From Actinomycetota bacterium (GTDB lineage Bacteria > Cyanobacteriota > Vampirovibrionia > Obscuribacterales > Obscuribacteraceae): DNA of 6,378 nt. The notes beneath the pieces were generated by a model. That model searched no databases, was not told where the DNA came from, and saw only the letters and a program-made list of their open reading frames with translations. Position 1 is the first letter of the stretch, and every line of letters begins with the position of its first letter. The position numbers and the translations under genes were made by a program. The DNA lies in the NCBI GenBank assembly GCA_903970355.1, contig CAJCIF010000174.1, forward strand, positions 1 through 6,378, in the 5' to 3' direction. Below, piece by piece: positions 1 to 5,083 of this stretch.

Positions 1-4
1 CGAT

Positions 5-1024
5 CTACTGGTCGAGCTTATCGCGGTCGAAACCGGGAGCAACGCCATGCAAAGCTGGACGGCAAGAACCTTTGCAATCTGCGCTGAACATCAAGGCGGC
101 ATAACCGAGGTCGTATATTGGACAGCCTCCATTGAGACTGCGCCAACCCACAATTTCGGTGATCCGGTCACGATCGAACAGAACATTGGACAGACAGTAG
201 TCACCGTGCAACAAAGTGCGCGGATAGCCCAGTCTTTTCTCTTCTTCTTCAATTGCCTCGATTGTCCTAACGAGCCTGTTGCGCAAATGGATCCAACGAA
301 GTTGGGGAGGTACTTCTTTGCTCCACCGCTCTCTTGCGTCCTTCGCCTTCCGCATGCGAAAGCGCTTGAGGAAGCCTGAATCCGGCAATTTAGTCACTAC
401 TGTTGCCAGCCGCTCCAGCTCTATCTCTTCTTCTTCCGCGTGCACAAGGCTACGAAAGAGGGCAAGTGGATTCGGTTTGTCGGATTCTGCGATACGACTC
501 CAGCGAGGTCCGTCGGCGTAGATCGTTAAGGCCAGCTCGTCAAACCGTTGCAGCACCGAATCGATCAGGTAAAAGCTGGTATATGGTTGGGGCTTAATCA
601 AGCCGGCTTCTTGCACGCCGTGGACGTGAATGTCTGCCAGTGATACAGCCGCCATCCTCACCATGTTGATATTAGCTTCCGGTTCAGGCTGGCGAGCGGA
701 AATAACGAGTGGACGGAGACTCCATTTCTCGCCGTTTGAGATAGTGAGAAGGCGAGATTGATCGTTTTCGATGTACGGAGGAACATCTCGGCGGCGATAC
801 GCTGAGATTCTCTCAAACACTCGATTCAACCTGATGAAGTCTGCTTCCAGAGCGTCGCTTGGGTGGCGCTCCAAAAGCCAGGTGCCCGAAGCGGCGTAGA
901 TGATGAAGGACTCGTAGGGAAATGAACTGATCAGCTTCTTGGCGTGCACTGACCATACTTCGCGCCTGTAGTGTGTAAGCGCATAATCACAGGGTTGGGG
1001 AAGCATTTGGACATGAGCGGTCAT
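5..1024 (-). CDS. Aminoglycoside-phosphotransferase (APH/RdoA-like) fold protein, metal-binding Asp replaced
   Basis: The 339-aa product resembles small-molecule kinases of the APH superfamily. The N-lobe region (about 40-110) has the family pattern of a short strand ending in LLERHP, a helix, then VPPYIEND and a strand with GEKWSLRP. The Brenner motif HGDYCLSN is at 273-280, with catalytic Asp275 and Asn280, and a YDLGYA segment follows at 304-309. Where the family has an Asp that holds Mg (IDW/IDL), this protein reads IVGW, with Gly293. Only about 30 residues follow YDLGYA, whereas relatives usually have another helical stretch, so the C-terminus looks short. A helical insert rich in Glu, Lys and Arg (about 195-265) separates the lobes. 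The ATG at 1024 is chosen because a GAGGAGGAG Shine-Dalgarno lies 3 nt upstream; the reading frame also opens at a TTG at 1063. It may be a pseudokinase or a non-functional gene. The substrate cannot be told. The fold assignment is fairly firm, activity is not. Confidence 0.8.
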   Translation of the reverse strand: MTAHVQMLPQPCDYALTHYRREVWSVHAKKLISSFPYESFIIYAASGTWLLERHPSDALEADFIRLNRVFERISAYRRRDVPPYIENDQSRLLTISNGEKWSLRPLVISARQPEPEANINMVRMAAVSLADIHVHGVQEAGLIKPQPYTSFYLIDSVLQRFDELALTIYADGPRWSRIAESDKPNPLALFRSLVHAEEEEIELERLATVVTKLPDSGFLKRFRMRKAKDARERWSKEVPPQLRWIHLRNRLVRTIEAIEEEEKRLGYPRTLLHGDYCLSNVLFDRDRITEIVGWRSLNGGCPIYDLGYAALMFSADCKGSCRPALHGVAPGFDRDKLDQ

Positions 1025-1027
1025 GGT

Positions 1028-1036
1028 CTCCTCCTC
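1028..1036 (-). promoter_or_regulatory. Strong Shine-Dalgarno for the APH-fold gene
   Basis: The minus strand reads GAGGAGGAG ending 3 nt before the ATG at 1024-1022. It decides the start in favour of this ATG over the TTG at 1063, which falls in the arm of the upstream stem-loop and has no ribosome site. Confidence 0.8.
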
Positions 1037-1056
1037 TTTGTTGTTAATTGGTTGAG

Positions 1057-1096
1057 TCAACAACGGGGGCGTGATAAATCACGCCCCCGTTGTTGA
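1057..1096 (-). repeat. 19-bp perfect inverted repeat with 2-nt spacer between two genes
   Basis: Arms 1057-1075 and 1078-1096 are perfectly complementary over 19 bp, with a G5/C5 core and only AA between them. As RNA it folds to a very stable stem with a 4-nt loop once the inner A-T pair opens. It begins 2 nt after the stop codon of the 181-aa gene and ends 20 nt before the Shine-Dalgarno of the APH-fold gene. On the minus strand no T-tract follows (the next bases are CTCAACCAATTAAC), so it is not a textbook intrinsic terminator. A role in mRNA 3'-end protection, processing or partial attenuation between the two genes is more likely, but this is inference. Confidence 0.85.
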
Positions 1097-1098
1097 GA

Positions 1099-1644
1099 TC
1101 AGGCGGCCGGCCTCAGGAAAAACCGCTCGATCGTTTCCGGCTGCAGGAGCTCGTGCACCGAATGACCGGCAATCACGGGCGAACTGTCCGCAGCGATCTC
1201 AGTCACACCGATCTCGATGCTCTTGAGATAGGCCCAGATGACCATTTCCCGTTCGGGAGTGTCATCCGGTGCCCGGAAGAACATCTGGTGGTACGGCCAG
1301 ATCAGATTTTCGCTGCCGGGAACGCAGCTTGCGTCAGGCCAGGTGCGCACCAGGATCACCCCATGAGCCGTCGGAACGACGAACCCTTCTTTGCACCGGT
1401 AGCTGCAGCTATACCACCGATTGTCAGCGGTATTGATGCCGAGGTTGGCCGCTTCGACGGGAACGAGCGAGTCGTCCACAATCACAAGCGTTTCTCGCGG
1501 AAGCCAGAAAGTGCCATTTCTGACAACGCTTTCATGGGCCCTCCTTTCTCGCGGCATGTAGTACGGTGGTTTCGTCGTCAGCTCCAGTACGGAAATGACT
1601 TGAATGGGATTGAGAATCCCGTGACCAATGATTGATAGCGACAT
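1099..1644 (-). CDS. Hypothetical protein, 181 aa, unrecognised
   Basis: I do not recognise this protein. It has no signal peptide and no convincing membrane segment. The N-terminus is moderately hydrophobic (ISVLEL), a region of short strands covers about 38-103 (NGTFWLP, ETLVIVDD, GFVVPTAHGVILVR), and a helical C-terminal part ends in ERFFLRPAA. Three Cys are present, two of them in WYSCSYRC (Cys80, Cys84); the third is Cys107. Two cysteines do not by themselves make a metal site. The ATG at 1644 has a GGAG 6 nt upstream; an in-frame TTG at 1656 overlaps that site and is rejected. Codon use looks like a real gene, with mostly GC-ending third positions. An open frame on the opposite strand covers the same stretch but lacks a ribosome site. 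The gene is followed at once by the 1057-1096 stem-loop and then the APH-fold gene, probably as one transcript. A secondary-metabolite or resistance role is conceivable from the neighbour, but nothing in the protein shows it. Confidence 0.75.
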   Translation of the reverse strand: MSLSIIGHGILNPIQVISVLELTTKPPYYMPRERRAHESVVRNGTFWLPRETLVIVDDSLVPVEAANLGINTADNRWYSCSYRCKEGFVVPTAHGVILVRTWPDASCVPGSENLIWPYHQMFFRAPDDTPEREMVIWAYLKSIEIGVTEIAADSSPVIAGHSVHELLQPETIERFFLRPAA

Positions 1645-1713
1645 GATTTGCTCCAAATGAAGGTTGTCCGCTCGCGTGATAATGCACTCTGCAACGACAT
1701 CCTCACCCCCGGT

Positions 1714-1758
1714 AAATCACTCAACACCACGAGCGGTGCATATTGAATGATTTTTTTT
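1714..1758 (+). terminator. Hairpin followed by eight T on the plus strand (possible antisense terminator or leader structure)
   Basis: AAATCACTCAA (1714-1724) pairs with TTGAATGATTT (1743-1753) with one mismatch, and inside it CACC (1725-1728) pairs with GGTG (1735-1738). Eight T (1751-1758) follow or overlap the 3' arm, as in an intrinsic terminator read on the plus strand. No credible plus-strand gene lies upstream. On the minus strand the same DNA would place an A-tract and hairpin in the leader or promoter of the 181-aa gene. Its function is unresolved. Confidence 0.4.
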
Positions 1759-1994
1759 GAGGGTGCTTATCTTTGAACGAAGTTTGTTCAGGAGCTAAGA
1801 GAGATGGGTTACGACACTAGGTTGGCATCTAGGCATCCGTGATCTCTACCGTCTTCGTTATTATTTACAAGTGAACGGTAGTGCACAAGTTGCCATCCGT
1901 CACCGTAACAAACGTAAGCTAGCGAGCGAGTGCGATTTGTTTCTATCGTGCACAGGTTCTGCCCTTTCTACTATATCTATGCATAGCTTGGGAG

Positions 1995-2043
1995 AAAAAG
2001 GGGACAAAGTCCATTCGGTTTTAGCCGAAGAACTAAGTCCCCT
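1995..2043 (-). terminator. Two-tier hairpin terminator after the basic-tailed protein gene
   Basis: The lower stem AGGGGAC (1999-2005) pairs with GTCCCCT (2037-2043). The upper stem TTCGG (2014-2018) pairs with CCGAA (2025-2029). An internal loop of 8 and 7 nt separates them. On the minus strand the lower stem runs into TTTTTC (1999-1994). It starts 36 nt beyond the stop codon at 2080. The layout fits an intrinsic terminator, although the internal loop is larger than usual. Confidence 0.65.
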
Positions 2044-2079
2044 CAAAAGGCAGCAAGCAGGAGGACGTACTAAGAGAGG

Positions 2080-2916
2080 TTAGAACAGCTTCTGTTGATC
2101 GTCGCCGTCGCCACCTTTCTTTTTGGGAGTCGCCTTCTTAGCTGCTGTCGCCCCCTTTTTCTTGCCCGGTGTTTTCTTCTTCTTCTTCTTCTCGACTGGA
2201 GCACCAGTGAGTTCGAAAGGCGCCGGTTGATGCACTTTGACGGAAACCTCCACCGTTACCCGGGCTTGCTCTACCGTGCCTTTAGGCGGTCCTGTTTGAA
2301 GGTCCAGCTCTGGTTGAGCTGCTGCTGCCGCCTTTTGCTTTGCTACTGCCGGTTTTGGTGTTACTACCGCCGGTTTTGGTGTTACTGCTACCTGTTTTGG
2401 CGGTGCTGCCGGTTGTTGAGTTGTTCCTCCCTCGTCAGGAATCTGCCTCTGCAAGCGAGCCGCAGGTGGTTTGCCGGCTCCGGCAGTTGAATGCGCACCG
2501 AAGTCGTTTTCCTCCCGCTTCTTTTGGCGTTCGGCAAGTTCTTCTTCATTGCAGGGAAAGAAGTATGTGCCGGCTTTCCAGGTGGCCTTGCGAGGCGGCT
2601 TTTCACTTGCAAGTTGGCGAATACGTGCGGCGATGTCTGAGGTCAGCCCGATAGCGACTGCTATGTCTTGCCCAAACTGTGCCGGTACACCGAGCCCGTC
2701 ACGACAAGCTAGCTTGCGCCAGGCTCCATCGTGCCAGATAGCCAGACTAACCCAGCCGTAACTCCAGTGGACCTTGATGTCGCCATCTTTCAAATACTTG
2801 ACGGCCGGTACCATGGGACGCTTTGTCTTCTTTTGAACGAACGTTCGTCCACAGAAGATCGTGCCTGTTGGTGCTTGATCATCATCATTTCTGATTTTTC
2901 TCTCTTTGTTTGCCAT
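2080..2916 (-). CDS. Unknown protein with Lys-rich histone-H1-like tail and C-terminal QQKLF
   Basis: I do not recognise the family of this 278-aa protein. Residues 15-125 look globular: Trp-rich strands around 48-68 (KVHWSYGWVSLAIWHDGAW), then a helix with DIAARIRQLASEK at 94-106. Residues 124-137 are charged and helical (EEELAERQKKREEN). A disordered Pro/Ala linker at about 140-200 carries a tandem seven-residue repeat of the VTPKPAV type, and a VEVSVKV strand lies near 222-228. Residues 243-267 are strongly basic (six Lys in a row, then TPGKKKG and KKATPKKK), like the tails of histone H1 and of bacterial H1-like proteins. The last five residues, QQKLF (274-278), match the Q-x-x-L-F pattern of sliding-clamp-binding peptides; QPELDL at 201-206 is a weaker candidate. 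The ATG at 2916 has AGGAGGA 7 nt upstream. It is a single-gene unit with its own terminator. A nucleic-acid-binding role is inferred from the tail only. Confidence 0.8.
   Translation of the reverse strand: MANKERKIRNDDDQAPTGTIFCGRTFVQKKTKRPMVPAVKYLKDGDIKVHWSYGWVSLAIWHDGAWRKLACRDGLGVPAQFGQDIAVAIGLTSDIAARIRQLASEKPPRKATWKAGTYFFPCNEEELAERQKKREENDFGAHSTAGAGKPPAARLQRQIPDEGGTTQQPAAPPKQVAVTPKPAVVTPKPAVAKQKAAAAAQPELDLQTGPPKGTVEQARVTVEVSVKVHQPAPFELTGAPVEKKKKKKTPGKKKGATAAKKATPKKKGGDGDDQQKLF
2174..2191 (-). repeat. (TTC)6 triplet tract encoding the six-Lys run
   Basis: Six uninterrupted TTC units on the plus strand read as AAG-type Lys codons in the minus-strand gene. Slippage by whole units would change the length of the basic run without shifting the frame. 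Confidence 0.8.
2349..2411 (-). repeat. Three tandem 21-bp repeats coding for VTPKPAV-type units
   Basis: Units start at 2349, 2370 and 2391. The first two share a 17-bp identical core beginning CCGGTTTTGG; the third is degenerate (CCTGTTTTGGCGG). The period is 21 bp, so the protein gains or loses seven residues per unit. The near-identity of the DNA suggests recent duplication within the disordered linker. Confidence 0.85.
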
Positions 2917-2923
2917 GTGTTTG

Positions 2924-2930
2924 TCCTCCT
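2924..2930 (-). promoter_or_regulatory. Shine-Dalgarno of the basic-tailed protein gene
   Basis: AGGAGGA on the minus strand, 7 nt before the ATG at 2916, decides this start over the upstream end of the open frame at 2979. Confidence 0.85.
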
Positions 2931-2950
2931 GCTGCGGTTTGGTTAAGTTG

Positions 2951-2987
2951 CACGCTCGAAGCTCACGCTGCGATCGCAACGAGCGTG
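2951..2987 (-). promoter_or_regulatory. Leader with two mutually exclusive hairpins around TGCGATCGCA
   Basis: CACGCTCG (2951-2958) is perfectly complementary to CGAGCGTG (2980-2987). A second CACGCT (2964-2969) can pair with the same AGCGTG (2982-2987). Only one hairpin can form at a time. The palindrome TGCGATCGCA, containing the octamer GCGATCGC at 2970-2977, lies between the arms. The element sits 34-71 nt upstream of the ATG at 2916, in the likely 5' leader. Regulation by switching between the two folds is possible but not shown. Confidence 0.4.
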
Positions 2988-3047
2988 TTCATTTCCAGTT
3001 AAGAGAGGCTTCACCCGCTCAGCTGTAGCTGGACAAAAACACGAGGT

Positions 3048-3329
3048 TTGTCAGCAAAAACTAGGGGTGGGAAAGCTTCTCCGAATTGGAAAGGAAATAT
3101 AAGAACGAGTGACCCTACCAATCCACTTGACTACAAATCAAGAGGGTCGTTCTATGGGCGTTTACGAACGTTAAAGGGACGCTATCGCTACGGGGCTCAA
3201 ACTATTAGCGATTCGCTCCGCTCATATCCGTACAAAATTTGCTCTAAAAGAGACATTCACATTGCTCTAAAAGCAAGGTCGCGATTAGCGCCCCTCGCAC
3301 TAGCTCGTCGAAAATTTGCCGGTCAGTAG
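3048..3329 (+). CDS. Doubtful small basic ORF with SPNWKG motif, possibly a degenerate HNH-associated fragment
   Basis: This 93-codon frame is the only plus-strand candidate in the window with gene-like codons and no larger gene opposite it. The product is very basic and begins TRGGKASPNWKGN, which resembles the (N/S)PNWKGG segment that precedes zinc-HNH modules in many phage-like proteins. Near the C-terminus, RDIHIALKARSRLAPL resembles the helix before the first CxxC in such proteins. No CxxC, His-Asn-His or other catalytic motif is present, so an active nuclease is excluded. The only start is TTG, with no usable ribosome site (AGG is directly next to it). It may be a decayed gene fragment or a chance frame. 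The family resemblance is from memory and weak. Confidence 0.25.
   Translation: MSAKTRGGKASPNWKGNIRTSDPTNPLDYKSRGSFYGRLRTLKGRYRYGAQTISDSLRSYPYKICSKRDIHIALKARSRLAPLALARRKFAGQ
3102..3153. other. Stacked three-helix foldable element (16 bp, all bulges on one side)
   Basis: Three helices line up: AGAAC (3102-3106) with GTTCT (3149-3153), GACCCT (3111-3116) with AGGGTC (3143-3148), and CTTGA (3126-3130) with TCAAG (3138-3142). The 3' arm is a continuous 16-nt stretch, and all unpaired bases (GAGT and ACCAATCCA) lie in the 5' arm, with a 7-nt loop CTACAAA. All pairs are Watson-Crick. It could be an RNA structure on either strand or a protein-binding palindrome. It lies inside the doubtful 3048-3329 frame. 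Confidence 0.45.
3239..3273. repeat. 12-nt direct repeat TTGCTCTAAAAG, period 23
   Basis: TTGCTCTAAAAG occurs at 3239-3250 and again at 3262-3273. The 23-nt period is not a multiple of three, so the repeat does not come from repeated amino acids. It may be a binding site pair or a trace of a small duplication. Confidence 0.6.
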
Positions 3330-3383
3330 CAAACGTGCGCACACTTGTTTATTTCGCGTTATTGTTCGACATGGCAATAGCAG

Positions 3384-3408
3384 ATAAAATAGCACCGCCC
3401 TCAGTGCC
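3384..3408 (-). terminator. Intrinsic terminator of the folate operon
   Basis: On the minus strand GGCACTG (3408-3402) pairs with CGGTGCT (3397-3391) across an AGGG loop, with two G-T pairs, and is followed by ATTTTAT. It starts 3 nt after the folK stop codon. The stem is short and the T-tract modest, but the position is ideal. Confidence 0.7.
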
Positions 3409-3411
3409 GAT

Positions 3412-3882
3412 CTAAATCATTGCCTTCTGCAAAAGAGATACTTCCAATAAGTCCTTTTCGTCAAGCCTTTTCAGATGTTGCTCATATTCGGGTGCAATTT
3501 CTGTAAGTGGAATGAGCACGAAAGCGCGCTCGAGCATATGCGGATGCGGAACTTTGAGATTGGATTCCGAAATCGTCAGGTCATCAAAGGTCAAAATATC
3601 GAGATCAATTAAACGCGGACCCCAGCGCACAATTCGTTCTCTGCCCATGGATTTCTCAATGTCTAATACTGCTTCCAACAGCTTCTGCGGAGAAGAAGCT
3701 ACTTCCATTTCAACCACAGCATTGGTAAAGTCTGGCTGATCGAGAAGTCCCCACGGCTTCGTAGTGTAGAGGCTGGAAGTCTTTACGACACGCCCGATAG
3801 CGGCAAGTTTTTCAATTGCCCGCAAAATGTTTTGGCGAGGATCATCTAAATTTGAACCGAGAGCAATAAAAGTTTTGTGCAC
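3412..3882 (-). CDS. folK: 2-amino-4-hydroxy-6-hydroxymethyldihydropteridine diphosphokinase (HPPK)
   Basis: HPPK transfers diphosphate from ATP to 6-hydroxymethyl-7,8-dihydropterin, the step between FolB and FolP in folate synthesis, in the cytoplasm. The 156-aa length is normal. The family start FIALGSNL is at 5-12, followed by SSLYTTKPWG (36-45), QPDFTNAV (49-56), the HPPK signature RWGPRLIDLDIL (86-97) with the two Mg-binding Asp at 93 and 95, and VPHPHMLERAFVLIPL (111-126). The start is GTG at 3882, which shares one base with the folB stop (TAGTG), with AGGA 5 nt upstream inside folB. This implies coupled translation. The gene is last in the operon and is followed by a terminator. Nothing looks damaged. 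Confidence 0.97.
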   Translation of the reverse strand: MHKTFIALGSNLDDPRQNILRAIEKLAAIGRVVKTSSLYTTKPWGLLDQPDFTNAVVEMEVASSPQKLLEAVLDIEKSMGRERIVRWGPRLIDLDILTFDDLTISESNLKVPHPHMLERAFVLIPLTEIAPEYEQHLKRLDEKDLLEVSLLQKAMI

Positions 3883-4247
3883 TAGAGTCCTACGAAGTTG
3901 GGATTATTTCTGCGCAATACAATTTCCGGATTATAGCGTTTCAGTGGTCGTAGTTTCTTTATGCTGATCGTTGCTTCTCTAATACGATCGTCTTGAAATA
4001 TCTCGTCAAGGACATGCTTACCCAATCGTTCTAAAAGTTGGTAGGAAGTTTCTTTCACGACCTTAGTAACTTGAGCATGAAGTTGTGAATAATTGATGGT
4101 ATCAGATAGGGTATCACTTTCGGAACCGGCTTCCAGATCTGCTCCTACTTCCAGAGTAATGTGGAACTCCTGTTCGATATCACGTTCTCCAGGGCTCGCC
4201 CCATGTTTTGCAAACACAACGACATCGTTCAGTCTCACGATATCCAT
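3882..4247 (-). CDS. folB: Dihydroneopterin aldolase
   Basis: FolB cleaves 7,8-dihydroneopterin to 6-hydroxymethyl-7,8-dihydropterin and glycolaldehyde. The 121-aa product has the usual length of the tunnelling-fold family. The N-terminal strand (DIVRLNDVVVFAKHGASPGERDIEQ, cited as landmarks only) carries the conserved HG at 15-16 and Glu21. Tyr53 in DTINY, Glu73 in LLERLG and Lys98 in SIKKLRP match the active-site Tyr, pterin-anchoring Glu and catalytic Lys of known aldolases. The ATG at 4247 lies 2 nt after the folP stop, with AAGGA in the last folP codons. The longer frame back to 4283 overlaps folP and is not needed. The neighbours folP and folK confirm the assignment over the related FolX epimerase. 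Confidence 0.95.
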   Translation of the reverse strand: MDIVRLNDVVVFAKHGASPGERDIEQEFHITLEVGADLEAGSESDTLSDTINYSQLHAQVTKVVKETSYQLLERLGKHVLDEIFQDDRIREATISIKKLRPLKRYNPEIVLRRNNPNFVGL

Positions 4248-4249
4248 AA

Positions 4250-5083
4250 TTAGTTTCCTTCGCTCCAATGAGCGGGCCGCCACTTCCTCACAATCGCATC
4301 AGCAATTCTAACAACATCAACTGTTTCTGCAACGTCGTGTACACGTACGATGTCTATGCCGGCAGCCACAGCCAGAGCTGTTGAAGAGGCTGTTCCCCAG
4401 ATCCGATCATGCGCATCTTTCCCGAGAATCTTACCGATTGTTGATTTGCGTGATGTGCCCAGCAAGGTGGGAAATCCAAGACTGGTGAGTTCTTTCATAT
4501 TAGCTAATAATTCCAAATTGTGATCGGCAGTTTTGCCAAAACCAATGCCAGGATCTATCACGATTTCTTCATGGCTTAAACCGAGACTGAGAGCGCGTTT
4601 TCCTTGTTCAGCAAGATAGTCCCGCACCTCATCAACTACACCATTTTTATATTCGGCGACTTGCTTATTGTGCATCAAGATCAAAGGACACGGATGGGCT
4701 CGAAGCGCCTTCTCAAGCTCTTCTTTGAGACCCCATATCGAATTCAGAATGTCTGCTCCGGCTTTTTGTGCTTGCAAAAAAACTTTCGGACGATAAGTGT
4801 CAATTGAAATGATTGCATCCGATCGGGCCCGGATTCCAGCTATAACTGGAAGGACGCGTTCGATCTCAACTTCTTCCGAAATTTGAGTGTGTCCTGGTCT
4901 CGTCGATTGTCCACCGACATCCACAAGATCGGCCCCTTCTTCCAATTGCTTGAGAGCGAGTTCGATCGCTTTCTCGGGATCGCTTAGGCCATCTCCAGAA
5001 AAAGAATCAGGACTTACATTTACAATTCCCATTACGAACGTGCGTTCGCCAAAACGCAGTTCGCGATTGCGAATTTTTAGCAC
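4250..5083 (-). CDS. folP: Dihydropteroate synthase
   Basis: FolP condenses 6-hydroxymethyl-7,8-dihydropterin diphosphate with p-aminobenzoate to dihydropteroate and is the sulfonamide target. The 277-aa TIM barrel has all main loops: MGIVNVSPDSFS (18-29, Asn22), VDVGGQSTRPG (54-64), SIDTYRP (93-99, Asp95), ILNSIWGL (112-119, Asn114), IDPGIGFGKT (176-185, Asp177), GTSRKSTIG (209-217, Lys213) and IVRVHDV (245-251, Arg247, His249). Two sites differ from most bacterial enzymes: Gln for Glu in GGESTRPG, and Ser for Asp in the usual IIND motif. Both may be lineage traits. The GTG at 5083 is chosen, with AGG 5 nt upstream and a 7-nt overlap with the CADD gene stop (GTGCTAA). A TTG at 5095 would add four residues without a ribosome site. 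It takes pABA, the likely product of the gene directly upstream. Confidence 0.97.
   Translation of the reverse strand: MLKIRNRELRFGERTFVMGIVNVSPDSFSGDGLSDPEKAIELALKQLEEGADLVDVGGQSTRPGHTQISEEVEIERVLPVIAGIRARSDAIISIDTYRPKVFLQAQKAGADILNSIWGLKEELEKALRAHPCPLILMHNKQVAEYKNGVVDEVRDYLAEQGKRALSLGLSHEEIVIDPGIGFGKTADHNLELLANMKELTSLGFPTLLGTSRKSTIGKILGKDAHDRIWGTASSTALAVAAGIDIVRVHDVAETVDVVRIADAIVRKWRPAHWSEGN

Larger units (their letters stand above)
1657..2079. other. 423-bp intergenic gap between 181-aa gene and basic-tailed gene
   Basis: No gene is supported here. The stretch contains the terminator of the gene to the right (1995-2043), a hairpin plus T8 oriented to the plus strand (1714-1758), two GTGCAC palindromes (about 1881 and 1948), an imperfect 15-bp palindrome GAACGAAGTTTGTTC near 1776, and repeats of GGCATC/GCCATCCGT around 1823-1900. 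The promoter of the 181-aa gene must lie here. The best I can offer is TTGTGC followed 15-17 nt later by TAAATAAT on the minus strand near 1860-1890, and that is weak. A 70-codon plus-strand frame starting GTG at 1871 runs through the terminator and is not credible. Confidence 0.5.
2917..3411. other. 495-bp gap between basic-tailed gene and folate operon
   Basis: No confident gene lies in this stretch. It contains the folK terminator at its right end, the 3048-3329 plus-strand frame, the stacked-helix element at 3102-3153, the 12-nt direct repeat at 3239-3273, the CAGCT-GT-AGCTG palindrome near 3020, and the leader hairpins at 2951-2987. No tRNA could be completed here. I found no convincing promoter for the minus-strand gene at 2916. 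Confidence 0.5.

Noticed and set aside
1090..1635. 181-codon plus-strand frame opposite the 181-aa minus-strand gene
   Set aside because: It has only a TTG start without a ribosome site and an Arg/His/Pro-rich product typical of antisense frames. The minus-strand gene has a GGAG site and normal codon use.
1871..2083. 70-codon plus-strand frame in the 1657-2079 gap
   Set aside because: GTG start without a ribosome site, and it runs through the hairpin terminator at 1995-2043.
2095..2490. Cys/Leu-rich plus-strand frame across the basic-tailed gene
   Set aside because: Its composition is the mirror of the Lys/Pro/Ala-rich minus-strand codons and repeats, so it is a shadow.
2835..2846. GAAC-N4-GTTC sites resembling LexA boxes (2835-2846, and near 5038 in folP)
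   Set aside because: Both lie inside coding sequence and arise from codons for Arg-Thr-Phe-Val, far from promoters.
2970..2977. GCGATCGC octamer (HIP1 of cyanobacteria)
   Set aside because: Only one copy was noticed in the window, so it is weak evidence for a cyanobacterial genome.
3126..3142. tRNA anticodon-arm look-alike (5-bp stem, 7-nt loop) on either strand
   Set aside because: No acceptor, D or T arm and no GGTTCGA-type T-loop could be placed around it. The loop gives ACA on the plus strand and TGT on the minus strand, neither in a complete tRNA.
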